Positions 51,180-60,630 are shown, counted from the stretch's first letter. The stretch: DNA of 64,000 nucleotides from Luteimonas deserti (GCF_013425765.1 NZ_JACCJZ010000016.1:124001-188000); one strand, 5' to 3'. A program made the numbers and translations. Notes: generated by a model not told the origin, from the letters alone.

Positions 51180-53387
51180 TCAGCGCCGCGCCGTGGCCGC
51201 GGCCCCGAGGCCCAGCTGGTCGAACATGAACGCATACATCTCGGCCGACTCGCGGAAGCGGCGGAACCGGCCCGACTTGCCGCCGTGTCCGGCTTCCATG
51301 TTGGTCCTGAACACCACCGGCCGGTCGCTGGTGTTGACGTCACGCAACCGGGCCACGTACTTGGCCGGTTCCCAGTACTGGACCTGGGAATCCCACAGTC
51401 CCGTGCCGACGAACATCGCCGGATAGGCCTTGGCCTCGAGATTGTCGTAGGGCGAATACGAGAGCATGTAGTCGTAATACCGCCTCTGCTCCGGATTGCC
51501 CCACTCGTCGTACTCGTTGGTGGTCAGCGGGATGGTCGGGTCGAGCATCGTGGTGACCACGTCCACGAACGGCACCTGGGACAGGATGACGCGGTACTTC
51601 TCGGGCGTCATGTTCGAGATCGCGCCCATCAGCAGGCCGCCGGCGCTGCCGCCGTAGGCCGCGACGCGGTCCGGAGCGGCATAGCCCTGGCGCACCAGAT
51701 CGTCGGTGACATCGATGAAGTCGGTAAAGGTGTTGATCTTGTTGAGCAGCTTGCCGTCGTCGTACCAGGCGCGGCCCATTTCCTCGCCGCCGCGGATGTG
51801 CGCGATGGCGTAGACCATGCCGCGGTCGAGCAGGCTGACGTTGGTGACCGAGAAGCCCGGATCCATCGACGCGCCGTAACTGCCGTAGCCGTATTGCAGC
51901 AGCGCCGCGGTGCCGTTCTTCTCGAAGCCCTTGCGGTAGACCAGCGACACCGGAATGCGCGCGCCGTCGCGGGCCGTCGTCCACACGCGCTCGGTGACGT
52001 AGTTGGCCGGGTCGTAGCCGATGACGGGCTGCTGCTTGAGCTGGCGGCGCTCGCCGGTCGCGGTGTTGACCTCGAGCGTGGTCGCCGGCGTCGTCAGCGA
52101 GGTGTAGCTGTAGCGCAGCCAATCGGTGTCGGGCTCGGAGTTCACCGACAGCCCCATCGCGTACGCCGGCTCGTCGGCCTGCACGAAGTCGTCGCTGCCG
52201 TCGGCTTTGAGCACGCGCACGCGGGTCAGCGCCTCGGCACGCTCCTCGATCGCGGTGAAGCCGTCGAACAGCTCGTAGCCTTCGATATAGACGTCGTCGC
52301 GGTGCGGCACCAGGTCGGTCCACTGGCGGCGCGAGGTGGCATCGCTCGGCGCGGTGACGAGTTTGAAGTTGGTCGCCTTGTCCGCATTCGTGCGGATCAC
52401 CCAGCGGCCGCCGTGATGATCGGCGTCGTATTCCACGTCGCGCGCGCGTGGGGCGAGCACGGTGAAGGTCTCCGGGGCGTCGGCCGGCGCGTAGCGCAAT
52501 TCGCTCGACACGGTGCTGCCGACGCCGATGACGATGTACTTGTCATCGCGCGTGCGGTCGATGCCCATGTAGAAGCTGTCGTCCTTCTCTTCGTACACCA
52601 GCACGTCGTCGGCGACCGGCGTGCCGAGCACGTGTTTCTTCACGCGCACGGTGAGCAGGGTGTCGGGATCGTTCTCGACGTAGAACAGCGTCCGGTTGTC
52701 GTCGGCCCAGACGAGATTGGCCGACACGCCCGGGATCGACTCGGGGTAGACCTCGCCGGTCTCCAGATTCCTGAAGCGGACGGTGTACTGGCGCCGCCCG
52801 TTGGTGTCGTCGGCATAGGCCAGGATGCGGTTGTCGCGACTGACGTCCCAGTCGCCGACAGCGTAGTAGTCCTTGCCCTCGGCAAGCACGTTGACGTCGA
52901 GCATGATCTGCTCGCCGGCGAAGTCACCGCGTGCATTGGCCGCCTGGATCGTCAGCGCGTCGACGCCGGGCGCGTCCGGCCGGCGCGCGTGCACCGGATA
53001 GTCCTTGCCGGTCTCGAAACGCGAGTAGTACCAGAAGCCGCGGTCCCGGTACGGCACCGAGCTGTCGTCCTGCTGGATGCGGCCGACGATTTCGTCGTAC
53101 AGCGCGTTCTCGACCGGCTTGAGCGAGGCGAGCATGGCATCCGCGTAGGCGTTCTCGGCATTGAGATACGCCAGCATCGCCGGATCTTCGCGCGTGTCGT
53201 CGCGCAGCCAGTAGTAGACGTCCTCGCGCGTCGCGCCGTGCGGCGCCTTGACGGTGTGCGGGCGCTGTTCTGCGTCGGGCGGCACCGGCGTGGCGGCACG
53301 GCTAGCGGGAGAAACACTCATCAGGCTCAGGCTCGTCAGGATCGGCGCGGCCAGGAACAGGGCCGCGCGGGGGATAGATGGCTTCAT
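51180..53387 (-). CDS. Exported oligopeptidase B-type S9 peptidase
   Basis: The 735-residue enzyme has a signal peptide (MKPSIPRAALFLAAPIL, cleavage near SRA-A) and a beta-propeller domain to about 450. The alpha/beta hydrolase domain has GGSAGGLLMGA (S581 nucleophile), AHIRGGEEMGRAWY, and the C-terminal TNMEAGHGGKSGRFRR with the histidine. The wording DSQVQYWEPAKYVARLR is that of oligopeptidase B, which cuts after Arg/Lys in short peptides. That enzyme is normally cytoplasmic; the signal peptide here implies a periplasmic form. It precedes tRNA-Met and follows another S9 peptidase on the same strand. The start at 53387 is chosen for the signal peptide. Confidence 0.88.
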   Translation of the reverse strand: MKPSIPRAALFLAAPILTSLSLMSVSPASRAATPVPPDAEQRPHTVKAPHGATREDVYYWLRDDTREDPAMLAYLNAENAYADAMLASLKPVENALYDEIVGRIQQDDSSVPYRDRGFWYYSRFETGKDYPVHARRPDAPGVDALTIQAANARGDFAGEQIMLDVNVLAEGKDYYAVGDWDVSRDNRILAYADDTNGRRQYTVRFRNLETGEVYPESIPGVSANLVWADDNRTLFYVENDPDTLLTVRVKKHVLGTPVADDVLVYEEKDDSFYMGIDRTRDDKYIVIGVGSTVSSELRYAPADAPETFTVLAPRARDVEYDADHHGGRWVIRTNADKATNFKLVTAPSDATSRRQWTDLVPHRDDVYIEGYELFDGFTAIEERAEALTRVRVLKADGSDDFVQADEPAYAMGLSVNSEPDTDWLRYSYTSLTTPATTLEVNTATGERRQLKQQPVIGYDPANYVTERVWTTARDGARIPVSLVYRKGFEKNGTAALLQYGYGSYGASMDPGFSVTNVSLLDRGMVYAIAHIRGGEEMGRAWYDDGKLLNKINTFTDFIDVTDDLVRQGYAAPDRVAAYGGSAGGLLMGAISNMTPEKYRVILSQVPFVDVVTTMLDPTIPLTTNEYDEWGNPEQRRYYDYMLSYSPYDNLEAKAYPAMFVGTGLWDSQVQYWEPAKYVARLRDVNTSDRPVVFRTNMEAGHGGKSGRFRRFRESAEMYAFMFDQLGLGAAATARR

Positions 53388-53460
53388 CGATGGGTCCATT
53401 CGTCGCGATTGCAACGCTGAAAGAAGCATCGGCCGCGAACGCGACCGATGCCGGATGGAA

Positions 53461-55569
53461 TCACTTGCCCAGCTGCTGCCACAGGAAGGTCAGGTAGAGG
53501 GCATCCATATGCGCCTGCTGCCGGTTGTTCGCAGCGCCGCCGTGACCACCCTCGATGTTCTCGTAGTAGCGCACGTCCTTGCCGGCTGCGGACATCAGCG
53601 CGTGCATCTTGCGGGCATGGCCCGGGTGCACGCGATCGTCGCGCGTTGAGGTGAGGATCAGTGTCGGCGGATAGTCCTTCGCCGGATCGAACAGGTGGTA
53701 CGGCGAGAAGCTGCGGATGAAGTCCCACTCTTCCGGCTTGTCGGGATTGCCGTACTCGGCCATCCACGACGCGCCCGCCAGAAGCCGGTGATAACGCTGC
53801 ATGTCGAGCAGCGGCACCTGGATCACGACCGCGCCGAACAGCTCGGGATACTGGGTGAGCATGTTGCCGGTCAGCAGGCCGCCGTTGCTGCCGCCGCGGA
53901 TACCCAGGTGCGCCGGGGACGTGATCCTGCGGTCGATCATGTCCTGCGCGACGGCGGCGAAATCCTCGTAGGCCTTGTGGCGGTTCTGCCTGAGCGCCGC
54001 CTGGTGCCAGCGCGGCCCGTACTCGCCGCCGCCGCGGATGTTGGCGACCGCGTACACGCCGCCCTTCTCCAGCCAGCCCTTGCCGACGCCGCCCGAGTAG
54101 CCTGGGGTCAGCGAGATCTCGAAGCCGCCGTAGCCGTAGAGCAGCGTGGGGTTGCTCCCGTCGAGCGGCATGTCCTTCGGGCGCACGAGGAAGTACGGCA
54201 CGCGGGTGCCATCCTTCGAACTGGCGAAATGCTGCTCGACTTCGTGCGTGCTGGCGTCGAAGAAGGCCGGCATCGTCTTCAGCGTTTCCGGCGCAGCGTT
54301 GCCGCCCACCTCGGCCAGCATCAGCGTGCTCGGCGTCAGGTAGTCGGTGACCGTCATCCACACCGCGTCGGACTCGTCGCTGTCGACGGCGCTGACCGCG
54401 ACCGTGCCGAGTTCGGGCACGCCGGCCAGCGCGCCGCGCGCCCAGCCATTCGCGCCCGGGGTGAGCACGGTGAGCTTGTTCTTGACGTCCTCGAGCACGT
54501 TGATGACGAGGTGGTTCCGGGTCCATGTCGAACCTGCGAGCGAGGTGGTCTCGCTCGGCTCGAACAGCACGTCGAATTCGCGCTTGCCGGCCATGAAGGT
54601 GTCGAAGTTCGTCGCCAGCAGCGAGCCGGCCGGATACGTACGGCCGCCGATCTCCCAGGCCTCGCGCAGCTCCAGCATCAGCCAGTCGCGGTGGACGGAC
54701 TTGTTGGCGGAGTTCGGCGCGTCGATCTTGGTGAGCTGGCCATCGGCGCCGCGCAGGTACAGCTCGTCGTTGTAGAACGCCAGCGTACGGCTGACGAAGT
54801 CACGCTCGAAGCCCGGCGTGTCGTCGCGCATCGCGGCGATGTACATGTCGTCGGGCCGGCCTTCGTAGACCAGGGTGGCCTGGTCCATCGACTGGCCGCG
54901 CGCGAGCTGCTTGACGATGCGCGGGTAGCCGGACGAGGTCAGCGAGCCGTCGCCGAAGTCGGTGTAGACGTAGACGTTGTCCCGGTCGATCCAGCCCAGC
55001 GCGCCCTTGGCTTCCTCGCGGAAGAAACCGCCCTCCACCCAGGACCTCGATTCGAGATCGAACTCGCGGGTGACGTCGGCATCGGCGCCGCCGCGCGACA
55101 GCGCGATCAGGCAGCGCGTATACGCCGGACGCAGGCAGTTGGCGCCGTGCCACACCCAGTTCTCGCCCTCGGCGCGGTTCAGCGCATCGAGGTCGAGCAC
55201 GGTCTCCCACTTCGGCTGCGGCTTGCGGTATTCCTCGAGCGTCGTGCGGCGCCAGATGCCGCGCTCGTGGTTCCGATCGCGCCAAAAGTTGTAGTACCAC
55301 TCTCCCTGCTTGTAGACGCCGGGGATCTTGTCGTCGGAGTCGTAGATCCCCAGCAGGCCGGCTTCGAGCTGCTTGAACTCGGGCGTCGCGGCCAGTTCGG
55401 CCTCGGCCTGGGCGTTCTGCGCGCGCACCCAGTCCAGGGCCTTCTCGTCGGTAACGGCTTCGAGCCACTGGTGGGGATCGGACACGGTGGCCTCCTGGGC
55501 AGATGCGGCGCCCACCGACAGGCCGGCGGCGACCGCCGCGGCAAGACAGAGCTTGGACAGTGCAGACAC
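53461..55569 (-). CDS. Exported prolyl oligopeptidase-family peptidase
   Basis: From the GTG at 55569, with GGAG six bases before it, the protein has 702 residues. A signal peptide (VSALSKLCLAAAVAAGL, cleavage ASA-Q) and a propeller domain precede a catalytic domain with LYGYGGFEISL, ANIRGGGEYGPRWH, and IRGGSNGGLLTG (S561). The histidine lies in ENIEGGHGGAANN, and the aspartate in TSTRDDRVHP. This is the prolyl endopeptidase (S9A) pattern. It follows the same strand as the oligopeptidase B-type gene, 73 bases upstream of it, so the two exported peptidases may be co-expressed in peptide breakdown. Cleavage specificity is not certain. Confidence 0.88.
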   Translation of the reverse strand: MSALSKLCLAAAVAAGLSVGAASAQEATVSDPHQWLEAVTDEKALDWVRAQNAQAEAELAATPEFKQLEAGLLGIYDSDDKIPGVYKQGEWYYNFWRDRNHERGIWRRTTLEEYRKPQPKWETVLDLDALNRAEGENWVWHGANCLRPAYTRCLIALSRGGADADVTREFDLESRSWVEGGFFREEAKGALGWIDRDNVYVYTDFGDGSLTSSGYPRIVKQLARGQSMDQATLVYEGRPDDMYIAAMRDDTPGFERDFVSRTLAFYNDELYLRGADGQLTKIDAPNSANKSVHRDWLMLELREAWEIGGRTYPAGSLLATNFDTFMAGKREFDVLFEPSETTSLAGSTWTRNHLVINVLEDVKNKLTVLTPGANGWARGALAGVPELGTVAVSAVDSDESDAVWMTVTDYLTPSTLMLAEVGGNAAPETLKTMPAFFDASTHEVEQHFASSKDGTRVPYFLVRPKDMPLDGSNPTLLYGYGGFEISLTPGYSGGVGKGWLEKGGVYAVANIRGGGEYGPRWHQAALRQNRHKAYEDFAAVAQDMIDRRITSPAHLGIRGGSNGGLLTGNMLTQYPELFGAVVIQVPLLDMQRYHRLLAGASWMAEYGNPDKPEEWDFIRSFSPYHLFDPAKDYPPTLILTSTRDDRVHPGHARKMHALMSAAGKDVRYYENIEGGHGGAANNRQQAHMDALYLTFLWQQLGK

Positions 55570-55663
55570 GGCGACTCCGGGGACGCTTGGACAGCCGTCA
55601 ACGCTAGCACGCGGGCTTCGCCCGGCCGTATGACCAAAGTCATAGCCGGGCGCGCCCGGGCGG

Positions 55664-56017
55664 TCAGCGCGGGTCGGGCAGCAGACCTGCGGCGGCCATC
55701 GCCGCGCGTGCGGCCAGGCCGGCGCGGCGACGCTGCGCAGGGCGGCGCATCGCCTGCACCCGAGCGCCCGGCCGACGCCGCCGCGGGCCCGCTGACGAGG
55801 CCGGACCGCGGCGGCGCGGCAGAGCAAGCAGTTGCAGGGTGGCCCAGGCCACCGCAGGCGCGCCGACCAGCCACAGCGGTGGCCAGCCGACGACGCTGCT
55901 CCCGGCACGGGCCCCTGGAAACGACAACAGCACGACCGCGCCGATGGCGAGCAGACCCAGCAGCGCGGCACCCAGCAGCGCGTGGGGCGACGGTGGAAGC
56001 GGTTCGGACTTCGACAT
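55664..56017 (-). CDS. Small membrane protein of unknown function
   Basis: The 117-residue protein has two hydrophobic segments (about 16-34 and 46-66), then a very basic arginine/alanine tail. AGGTG lies five bases before the ATG at 56017. I recognise no family, and the arginine-rich C-terminus may partly reflect the base composition. It lies between the S9 peptidase and the patatin-like gene on the same strand. Confidence 0.5.
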   Translation of the reverse strand: MSKSEPLPPSPHALLGAALLGLLAIGAVVLLSFPGARAGSSVVGWPPLWLVGAPAVAWATLQLLALPRRRGPASSAGPRRRRPGARVQAMRRPAQRRRAGLAARAAMAAAGLLPDPR

Positions 56018-56112
56018 GACGATCACCTCGCACATGCCCGGATCGGGCCGTGCGGGGAGTGTGGGCCGGCCTCATCTCACAGGCTGCGACCTCGCGCCAC
56101 GCGGGGCCTGGA

Positions 56113-56940
56113 TCAATAGCCGGCCTCGGCCAGGGCCTGCACGGCCTGTCGCCGGCCGATGTCGATCAGCTCGGCGGCACGCCAGAATTCATAGAACTGG
56201 CAGACGTCGCGCGGGATGCGGATCACCAGTTCCGGCGGATCCAGCGCCAGCTGCACCCGCGAGATCTGCGCCTGCATGGTGTCGAGCGAACGCGACATCG
56301 TCTCGACCAGGCCCATGCGACCCTGGCTGGCGGCGGTGGCGATCATCGCCTCGCCCTGCCGCGCAGGCGAGCCCGCCGGCTGCGTCGGCCAGCCGTGCAT
56401 GTCGACCGCGATGAGCCGGTGGGCATCCGACATCCGGGTGGCCGCGATCGGCAGCGGTGCCAGCAGGCCGCCGTCGACGAGGGCACGCCCGTGCACGACG
56501 TGCGGGGTGAACACCCCCGGGATCGCGAACGAGGCGCGCAGTGCGTCCCACAGCGGGCCGGCCTGCAGCCACACCTCGCGTTGTCGCTGCAGATCCACCG
56601 CCACCGCGGTGAACGCGATCGGCAGATCCTCGATACGCGGGTCGCCGACGACCTCGCGCATCGCGTCCACCAGGCGGGTGCCACGCAATACGCCGCCGCG
56701 GCGCACGCCGGGATCGAGCAGGCGCAGGAAATCCCGCCGCGCCATCGAGCGCAGCCGCGCGTCGAACGCACGCAGCCGTCCCGCCGCGTGGATGCCCCCG
56801 ACCAGTGCCCCGCTGGATGCGCCGGAGATCGCGACGATGTCGAAGCCGTGTTCTTCCAGCACCTCGATGACGCCGATCTGGGCCAGGCCCCGGGCGCCGC
56901 CGGCACCGAGCGCGAGGGCGACGGGTTCGCGGCGGGTCAT
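56113..56940 (-). CDS. Patatin-like phospholipase (RssA-type)
   Basis: The 275-residue protein has the oxyanion motif LGAGGARGLAQIG near the start, the nucleophile in ISGASSGALVGG (S42 in GASSG), and the catalytic aspartate in VDGGLL (D156). These form the Ser-Asp dyad of bacterial patatin-like hydrolases. There is no signal peptide, so it acts in the cytoplasm on phospholipids or other esters. The text resembles the RssA subgroup. The WYL regulator gene begins nine bases upstream, so both are probably one transcript. Confidence 0.88.
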   Translation of the reverse strand: MTRREPVALALGAGGARGLAQIGVIEVLEEHGFDIVAISGASSGALVGGIHAAGRLRAFDARLRSMARRDFLRLLDPGVRRGGVLRGTRLVDAMREVVGDPRIEDLPIAFTAVAVDLQRQREVWLQAGPLWDALRASFAIPGVFTPHVVHGRALVDGGLLAPLPIAATRMSDAHRLIAVDMHGWPTQPAGSPARQGEAMIATAASQGRMGLVETMSRSLDTMQAQISRVQLALDPPELVIRIPRDVCQFYEFWRAAELIDIGRRQAVQALAEAGY

Positions 56941-56949
56941 CCCGCGGGC

Positions 56950-57921
56950 TCAGCGGCCGGCGTAGCGGGCGAGCGCGAGTTCGAGCAGCGAACGCGCCTG
57001 CTCGCGCAGTGCCACGGGCTCGAGGATCTCGGCATCGGCGCCGTAATGCAGCACGTCCATCAGCAGCTCGCGCGCATTGCTGTAGGGCACCTTCAGCTCG
57101 AAGCGACCGTCGGGCAGGAACCGGCCCTGCTGCTGCGAATGCCAATGCTCGTCGGCCACCCAGCGCGCGGCCTTGGGCTCGAACACGATCGTGGCCACGC
57201 CCTTCGGCGGCCCGGAGAAGATTCCGTAGCTGCCGGCCAGGTGGGTATCGAGCTCGGCGTCCTCGATGTCGCGTGCGGTCGCCGTGAGCACCCGGGCGTT
57301 GCTGATGCGGTCCACCGAAAAGCTGCGCAGCGCGTCGCGCTCGTGATCCCAGGCATCGAGGTACCAGTTGTCGCGGTAGTGGGTCACCCGCTGCGGCGAC
57401 ACCGTGCGCTTCGTGCGCTCGTCGGTCGACCGGGCGCGGTATTCGAAGGCCAGCTGGCAGCGCTGCAGGACCGCCGAGCAGACATTACGGAAGGCGTGCT
57501 CGTCCATGCGCCGTCCGCGATGCGGAATCACCCGTACGCGCTGCACCGGCCACTGCTTGCCGGCCGAATGCTCGTCGAGCAGCTTCTCGATCCGCGACTG
57601 CAGGGGCGCCAACGCGGTCGACAGGACGCCGCCGCCACTGCGCGAGAGCAGCTGCTGCGCCGCGAGCAGGGCATGGAGTTCCCCCGAACTCAACCACAGG
57701 CCTGGCAGCTCGAACCGGTCCGCTTCCTCGCTGTCGTAGCGGAATCCGGCGTCGCCGTCGCCGATCACCGGCGCCATCAGTGCATCGCGCAGGAAGGCGA
57801 GATCGCGATAGACCGTCGCCCGCGAGCATTCGAGATCGTCCTGCAACTTGGCGACCGTCACCGGATAGCGCGCCGTCTTGAGGATGCGGTGCAGCGAGAG
57901 GATGCGTTCGTATCGGTCCAT
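56950..57921 (-). CDS. WYL-domain transcriptional regulator
   Basis: The 323-residue protein begins with a winged helix (RYERILSLHRILKTARYPVT, then CSRATVYRDLAFLRD). A WYL domain follows (YRDNWYLDAWDHERDALRSF with WYL at its core, and VDRISNARVL). Such proteins bind DNA and sense nucleic-acid fragments or ring-shaped ligands; several control phage-defence or DNA-damage responses. No defence gene is nearby, and the patatin-like gene is its nearest partner, nine bases downstream. Its target is unknown. Confidence 0.88.
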   Translation of the reverse strand: MDRYERILSLHRILKTARYPVTVAKLQDDLECSRATVYRDLAFLRDALMAPVIGDGDAGFRYDSEEADRFELPGLWLSSGELHALLAAQQLLSRSGGGVLSTALAPLQSRIEKLLDEHSAGKQWPVQRVRVIPHRGRRMDEHAFRNVCSAVLQRCQLAFEYRARSTDERTKRTVSPQRVTHYRDNWYLDAWDHERDALRSFSVDRISNARVLTATARDIEDAELDTHLAGSYGIFSGPPKGVATIVFEPKAARWVADEHWHSQQQGRFLPDGRFELKVPYSNARELLMDVLHYGADAEILEPVALREQARSLLELALARYAGR

Positions 57922-58723
57922 GCGGCGGATTATGCGGCCTGGTCAGGGCAGCCGGGTGTGCAGGCCGACACGATCCGGTACGCGAGCGGTGGGACGCAAT
58001 GCGGACGCCGCACAGGCGTGGACGGCACACACCGGCTCCGCGTCCGGCGCGACCGGTCCGTTTGCGGCCGGGCGCGGAGGGCCGCGTCCCGGCCGGCGCG
58101 CCTGTCACCACGCGGCCATGGCCGAGCAACATGCCGACACGCCTTGAATGCCTTGCGGCTTGCAGGCCACCTGTACCGGAAAGCCCCCGATGACGGCGGG
58201 CAGTTCATGGCTGGCTGCTCGTCCCGTCACTGTGCACGCAGCACGCGCGGGTGACCCGGAGGTTCCGGGATCGCACGGTCCGGGTGACATGCGACCGCCT
58301 CGTCGGCGCTGCCCGGGGCGGGGCCTGTTCGTCCCGCTCGAAGCGGATGGGGGTTGCGGGAGCGGATCCCGACAGCGCTTCGGCCCCCACGCAGCCGACG
58401 CCGGCCTCAACCCGTGCCGGCGCCGGACGCAGCGCAACCCGTCGGTCGCTCGAGCACGCGTCGCGGCGAACGGCCGGCGATGACCGCATGCGTGGCACTG
58501 TCGCAGGACGCTCCGTCATGCAGCAGCCGCTCGCGAAGGCAGGGCAGCCAGTCCGCCCCGCTCCGCTCCGGCTGCCTGCAACCCTGTCGCTTGTAGGTGC
58601 GCTCTTATCGCTTCGCTGAAACGCCGGCAATCAGTCCATCCCCCTTCTGGACGGCGGTGTTCGCGGCCGGGTGGCCTCACGCCGCGCGTGGGCCGGGGCA
58701 CGAATGATTGCCGCAACGGCCCC
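57922..58723. other. Intergenic region without a recognisable gene
   Basis: About 800 bases upstream of the WYL regulator contain open frames on both strands but no protein pattern, ribosome site or signal that I would support. The region may hold promoters for the regulator. Confidence 0.4.
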
Positions 58724-58867
58724 TCAATGACCGCCCTGTCGCTCCTCGGCGCGGTCGCCTTCGTTCTCGTTGGACAGCTTGCCCGGCTGCGCCGGCTCGT
58801 CCTTCGGGGGCGGCGCCTTTTCGTCCTGCGACTTGCGGATGCTGTCGGGCGTCTGCGGAATGCTCAT
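58724..58867 (-). CDS. Small hydrophilic protein of unknown function
   Basis: The 47-residue peptide MSIPQTPDSIRKSQDEKAPP and onward is highly charged and proline-rich, likely disordered. GGAG lies seven bases before the ATG at 58867. The balanced acidic and basic composition differs from the arginine-rich non-coding text around it, which supports a real gene. I recognise no family. Confidence 0.55.
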   Translation of the reverse strand: MSIPQTPDSIRKSQDEKAPPPKDEPAQPGKLSNENEGDRAEERQGGH

Positions 58868-59002
58868 CGGGTACTCCGTTGCGGCACATGGCGGGGAAGG
58901 CAGCCAGCCTGCGCTGCGGGGGATCAAGCGTCCGTGCACGGGCCGCCGCGAGGGCCGGCGCGTCGGCGACAATCGACGCCGCCCTTCCCACCGGACTCCC
59001 GC

Positions 59003-59254
59003 ATGCGCGACGCGTCGACCATCGCAGTGGCCGAGCTCTACCAGGCCATCCGCCACGAACACTGGCACGGCAAGACCTTCCGCCAGTTCTGGACCTGGTT
59101 CAACGCACGCTGCATCGACGTGGTCGGCAGCGCGGATGCCGCGGATCTCGATGCGCTCGGCTCGGAACTGATGGCCGTGCGCGATGCCGTCGACGCTGCC
59201 GGGTACTGCGTGCCATCGGACCGGCTGGACGCCGTGATCGACGCTGCGGACTGA
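59003..59254 (+). CDS. Small protein of unknown function
   Basis: The 83-residue protein starts MRDASTIAVAELYQAIRHEH, then HGKTFRQFWTWFNARCID, then an acidic helix. It looks like a compact helical cytoplasmic protein, with conserved-looking aromatic residues (FRQFWTWF). No domain is recognised. It lies about 245 bases upstream of cspA on the same strand. Confidence 0.6.
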   Translation: MRDASTIAVAELYQAIRHEHWHGKTFRQFWTWFNARCIDVVGSADAADLDALGSELMAVRDAVDAAGYCVPSDRLDAVIDAAD

Positions 59255-59304
59255 GCGCCGGGACGCCTGAACGGCGAATTCCGAACATCCGGCGCGGAAG
59301 CTGG

Positions 59305-59498
59305 TATGGTGGGCGCACTGTTCAAAGCGGGATCACGGTACATCGTGGCTCCGATGCGGTTGATCACAGGTTCCAAGGCCGGCAACGGCCTGTCCAGACG
59401 ATCCGCTCCATCGCTTCGCGTTACCCCTTGCTCGATACAGTCCCGGCGCCGTGTTCTGCGGCGTCGTGCATTCCAACACTGATCCAAGGAGTAACACC
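59305..59498 (+). promoter_or_regulatory. Long leader upstream of cspA with a possible -10
   Basis: TATGGT at 59305-59310 is a plausible -10; transcription would then start near 59317 and give a leader of about 180 bases before the cspA ATG. Long structured leaders are typical of cold-shock genes, where the folded RNA controls translation with temperature. No start codon in the leader is evident. AAGGAG lies seven bases before the cspA ATG. Confidence 0.45.
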
Positions 59499-59708
59499 AT
59501 GAGCAATCGTCAGACCGGTACCGTCAAGTGGTTCAACGACGCCAAGGGCTTCGGCTTCATCACCCCGCAGAGCGGCGACGACCTGTTCGTCCACTTCCGT
59601 TCGATCCAGGGCAGCGGCTTCAAGTCGCTCCAGGAAGGCCAGAAGGTCTCGTTCGTCGTCGCGCAGGGCCAGAAGGGCCTGCAGGCTGAAGAAGTCCAGG
59701 CCGAGTAA
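59499..59708 (+). CDS. cspA: Cold-shock protein of the CspA family
   Basis: The 69-residue protein is a single cold-shock domain: [16 protein letters not shown] (RNP1) followed by DLFVHFRSI (RNP2). It binds single-stranded RNA and DNA and melts secondary structure. A strong AAGGAG, a long leader and an efficient terminator point to high expression. Whether it is cold-induced or constitutive cannot be told from the sequence; the family contains both. Confidence 0.95.
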   Translation: MSNRQTGTVKWFNDAKGFGFITPQSGDDLFVHFRSIQGSGFKSLQEGQKVSFVVAQGQKGLQAEEVQAE

Positions 59709-59740
59709 GTCTCGACCTGCGTCGCGCACGCGATGCCTCG

Positions 59741-59770
59741 AACCCCGGACGGCGACGTCCGGGGTTTTTT
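59741..59770 (+). terminator. Rho-independent terminator of cspA
   Basis: An 8-bp stem (59743-59750 with 59757-59764, six-base loop) extended by two A-T pairs is followed by six T. It begins 32 bases after the cspA stop. Confidence 0.92.
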
Positions 59771-59916
59771 GTTGCCTGCGCGCCGCCGGGACCGGTCCAG
59801 CGTGCACGCACGAAAGGCGGTCCCGAGCGCGCGGGTGGCCGCGCGCCGCGGCGCATGACCCTCGGGTCACGATCTGCCAGACTGCGCGCCCTTCGTGATG
59901 ACCGGCAGGCACGGCC

Positions 59917-60630
59917 ATGCGCCTGAACAAGCACATCAGCGAGACCGGCGCCTGCTCGCGGCGCGAGGCCGACCGCCTCATCGCGGACGGCCGGGTGACG
60001 GTCAACGGCATCCGGGCCCGTGTGGGCTCGGAGGTCGGCGACGGCGACATCGTGATGATCGACGGCCAGCCGCTGCAGACCCGATCGGTCGCGCCCGGGA
60101 AGCGTCGCCACGTCTACATCGCGCTGCACAAGCCGGTGGGCATCACCTGCACCACCGAGTCCTCGGTGAAGGGCAACATCGTCGACTTCGTCGACCACCG
60201 GGAACGCATCTTCCCGATCGGCCGCCTCGACAAGGATTCCGAGGGCCTGATCCTGCTCACCAGCAACGGCGACATCGTCAACGCGATCCTGCGCGCCGAG
60301 AACAAGCTCGAGAAGGAATACCTCGTCACCGTGAACCACCCCGTCAGCCAGGAGATCCTGCGCGGCATGGCCCGTGGCGTGCCGGTGCACGGGCAGATGA
60401 CCCTGCCCTGCCGGACCAGTCCGCTCGGCAAGTTCGGCTTTCGCATCACGCTGGTGCAGGGGCTCAACCGGCAGATCCGGTTGATGGCCGCGCACTTCAA
60501 CCTGCGGGTGAAACAGTTGATCCGAGTGCGTATCGGGCCGGTCAAGCTCGCGCACCTCAAGCCCGGACAGTGGCGCAACCTCACCGACGCGGAACTGCGC
60601 GGCCTGCTGCCGGGTCACGCGGAGTTCTGA
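59917..60630 (+). CDS. rluF: 23S rRNA pseudouridine synthase RluF-type
   Basis: The 237-residue enzyme has an N-terminal S4 RNA-binding domain (MRLNKHISETGACSRREADR to about residue 50). The RsuA/RluB/RluE/RluF catalytic domain follows, with GRLDKDSEGLILLTS (D105 nucleophile) and GLNRQIRLMAAHF. The wording KHISETGACSRREAD and IGRLDKDSEGLI fits RluF, which modifies 23S rRNA U2604 (and tRNA-Tyr in some bacteria). RluB or another member is the alternative. Confidence 0.9.
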   Translation: MRLNKHISETGACSRREADRLIADGRVTVNGIRARVGSEVGDGDIVMIDGQPLQTRSVAPGKRRHVYIALHKPVGITCTTESSVKGNIVDFVDHRERIFPIGRLDKDSEGLILLTSNGDIVNAILRAENKLEKEYLVTVNHPVSQEILRGMARGVPVHGQMTLPCRTSPLGKFGFRITLVQGLNRQIRLMAAHFNLRVKQLIRVRIGPVKLAHLKPGQWRNLTDAELRGLLPGHAEF

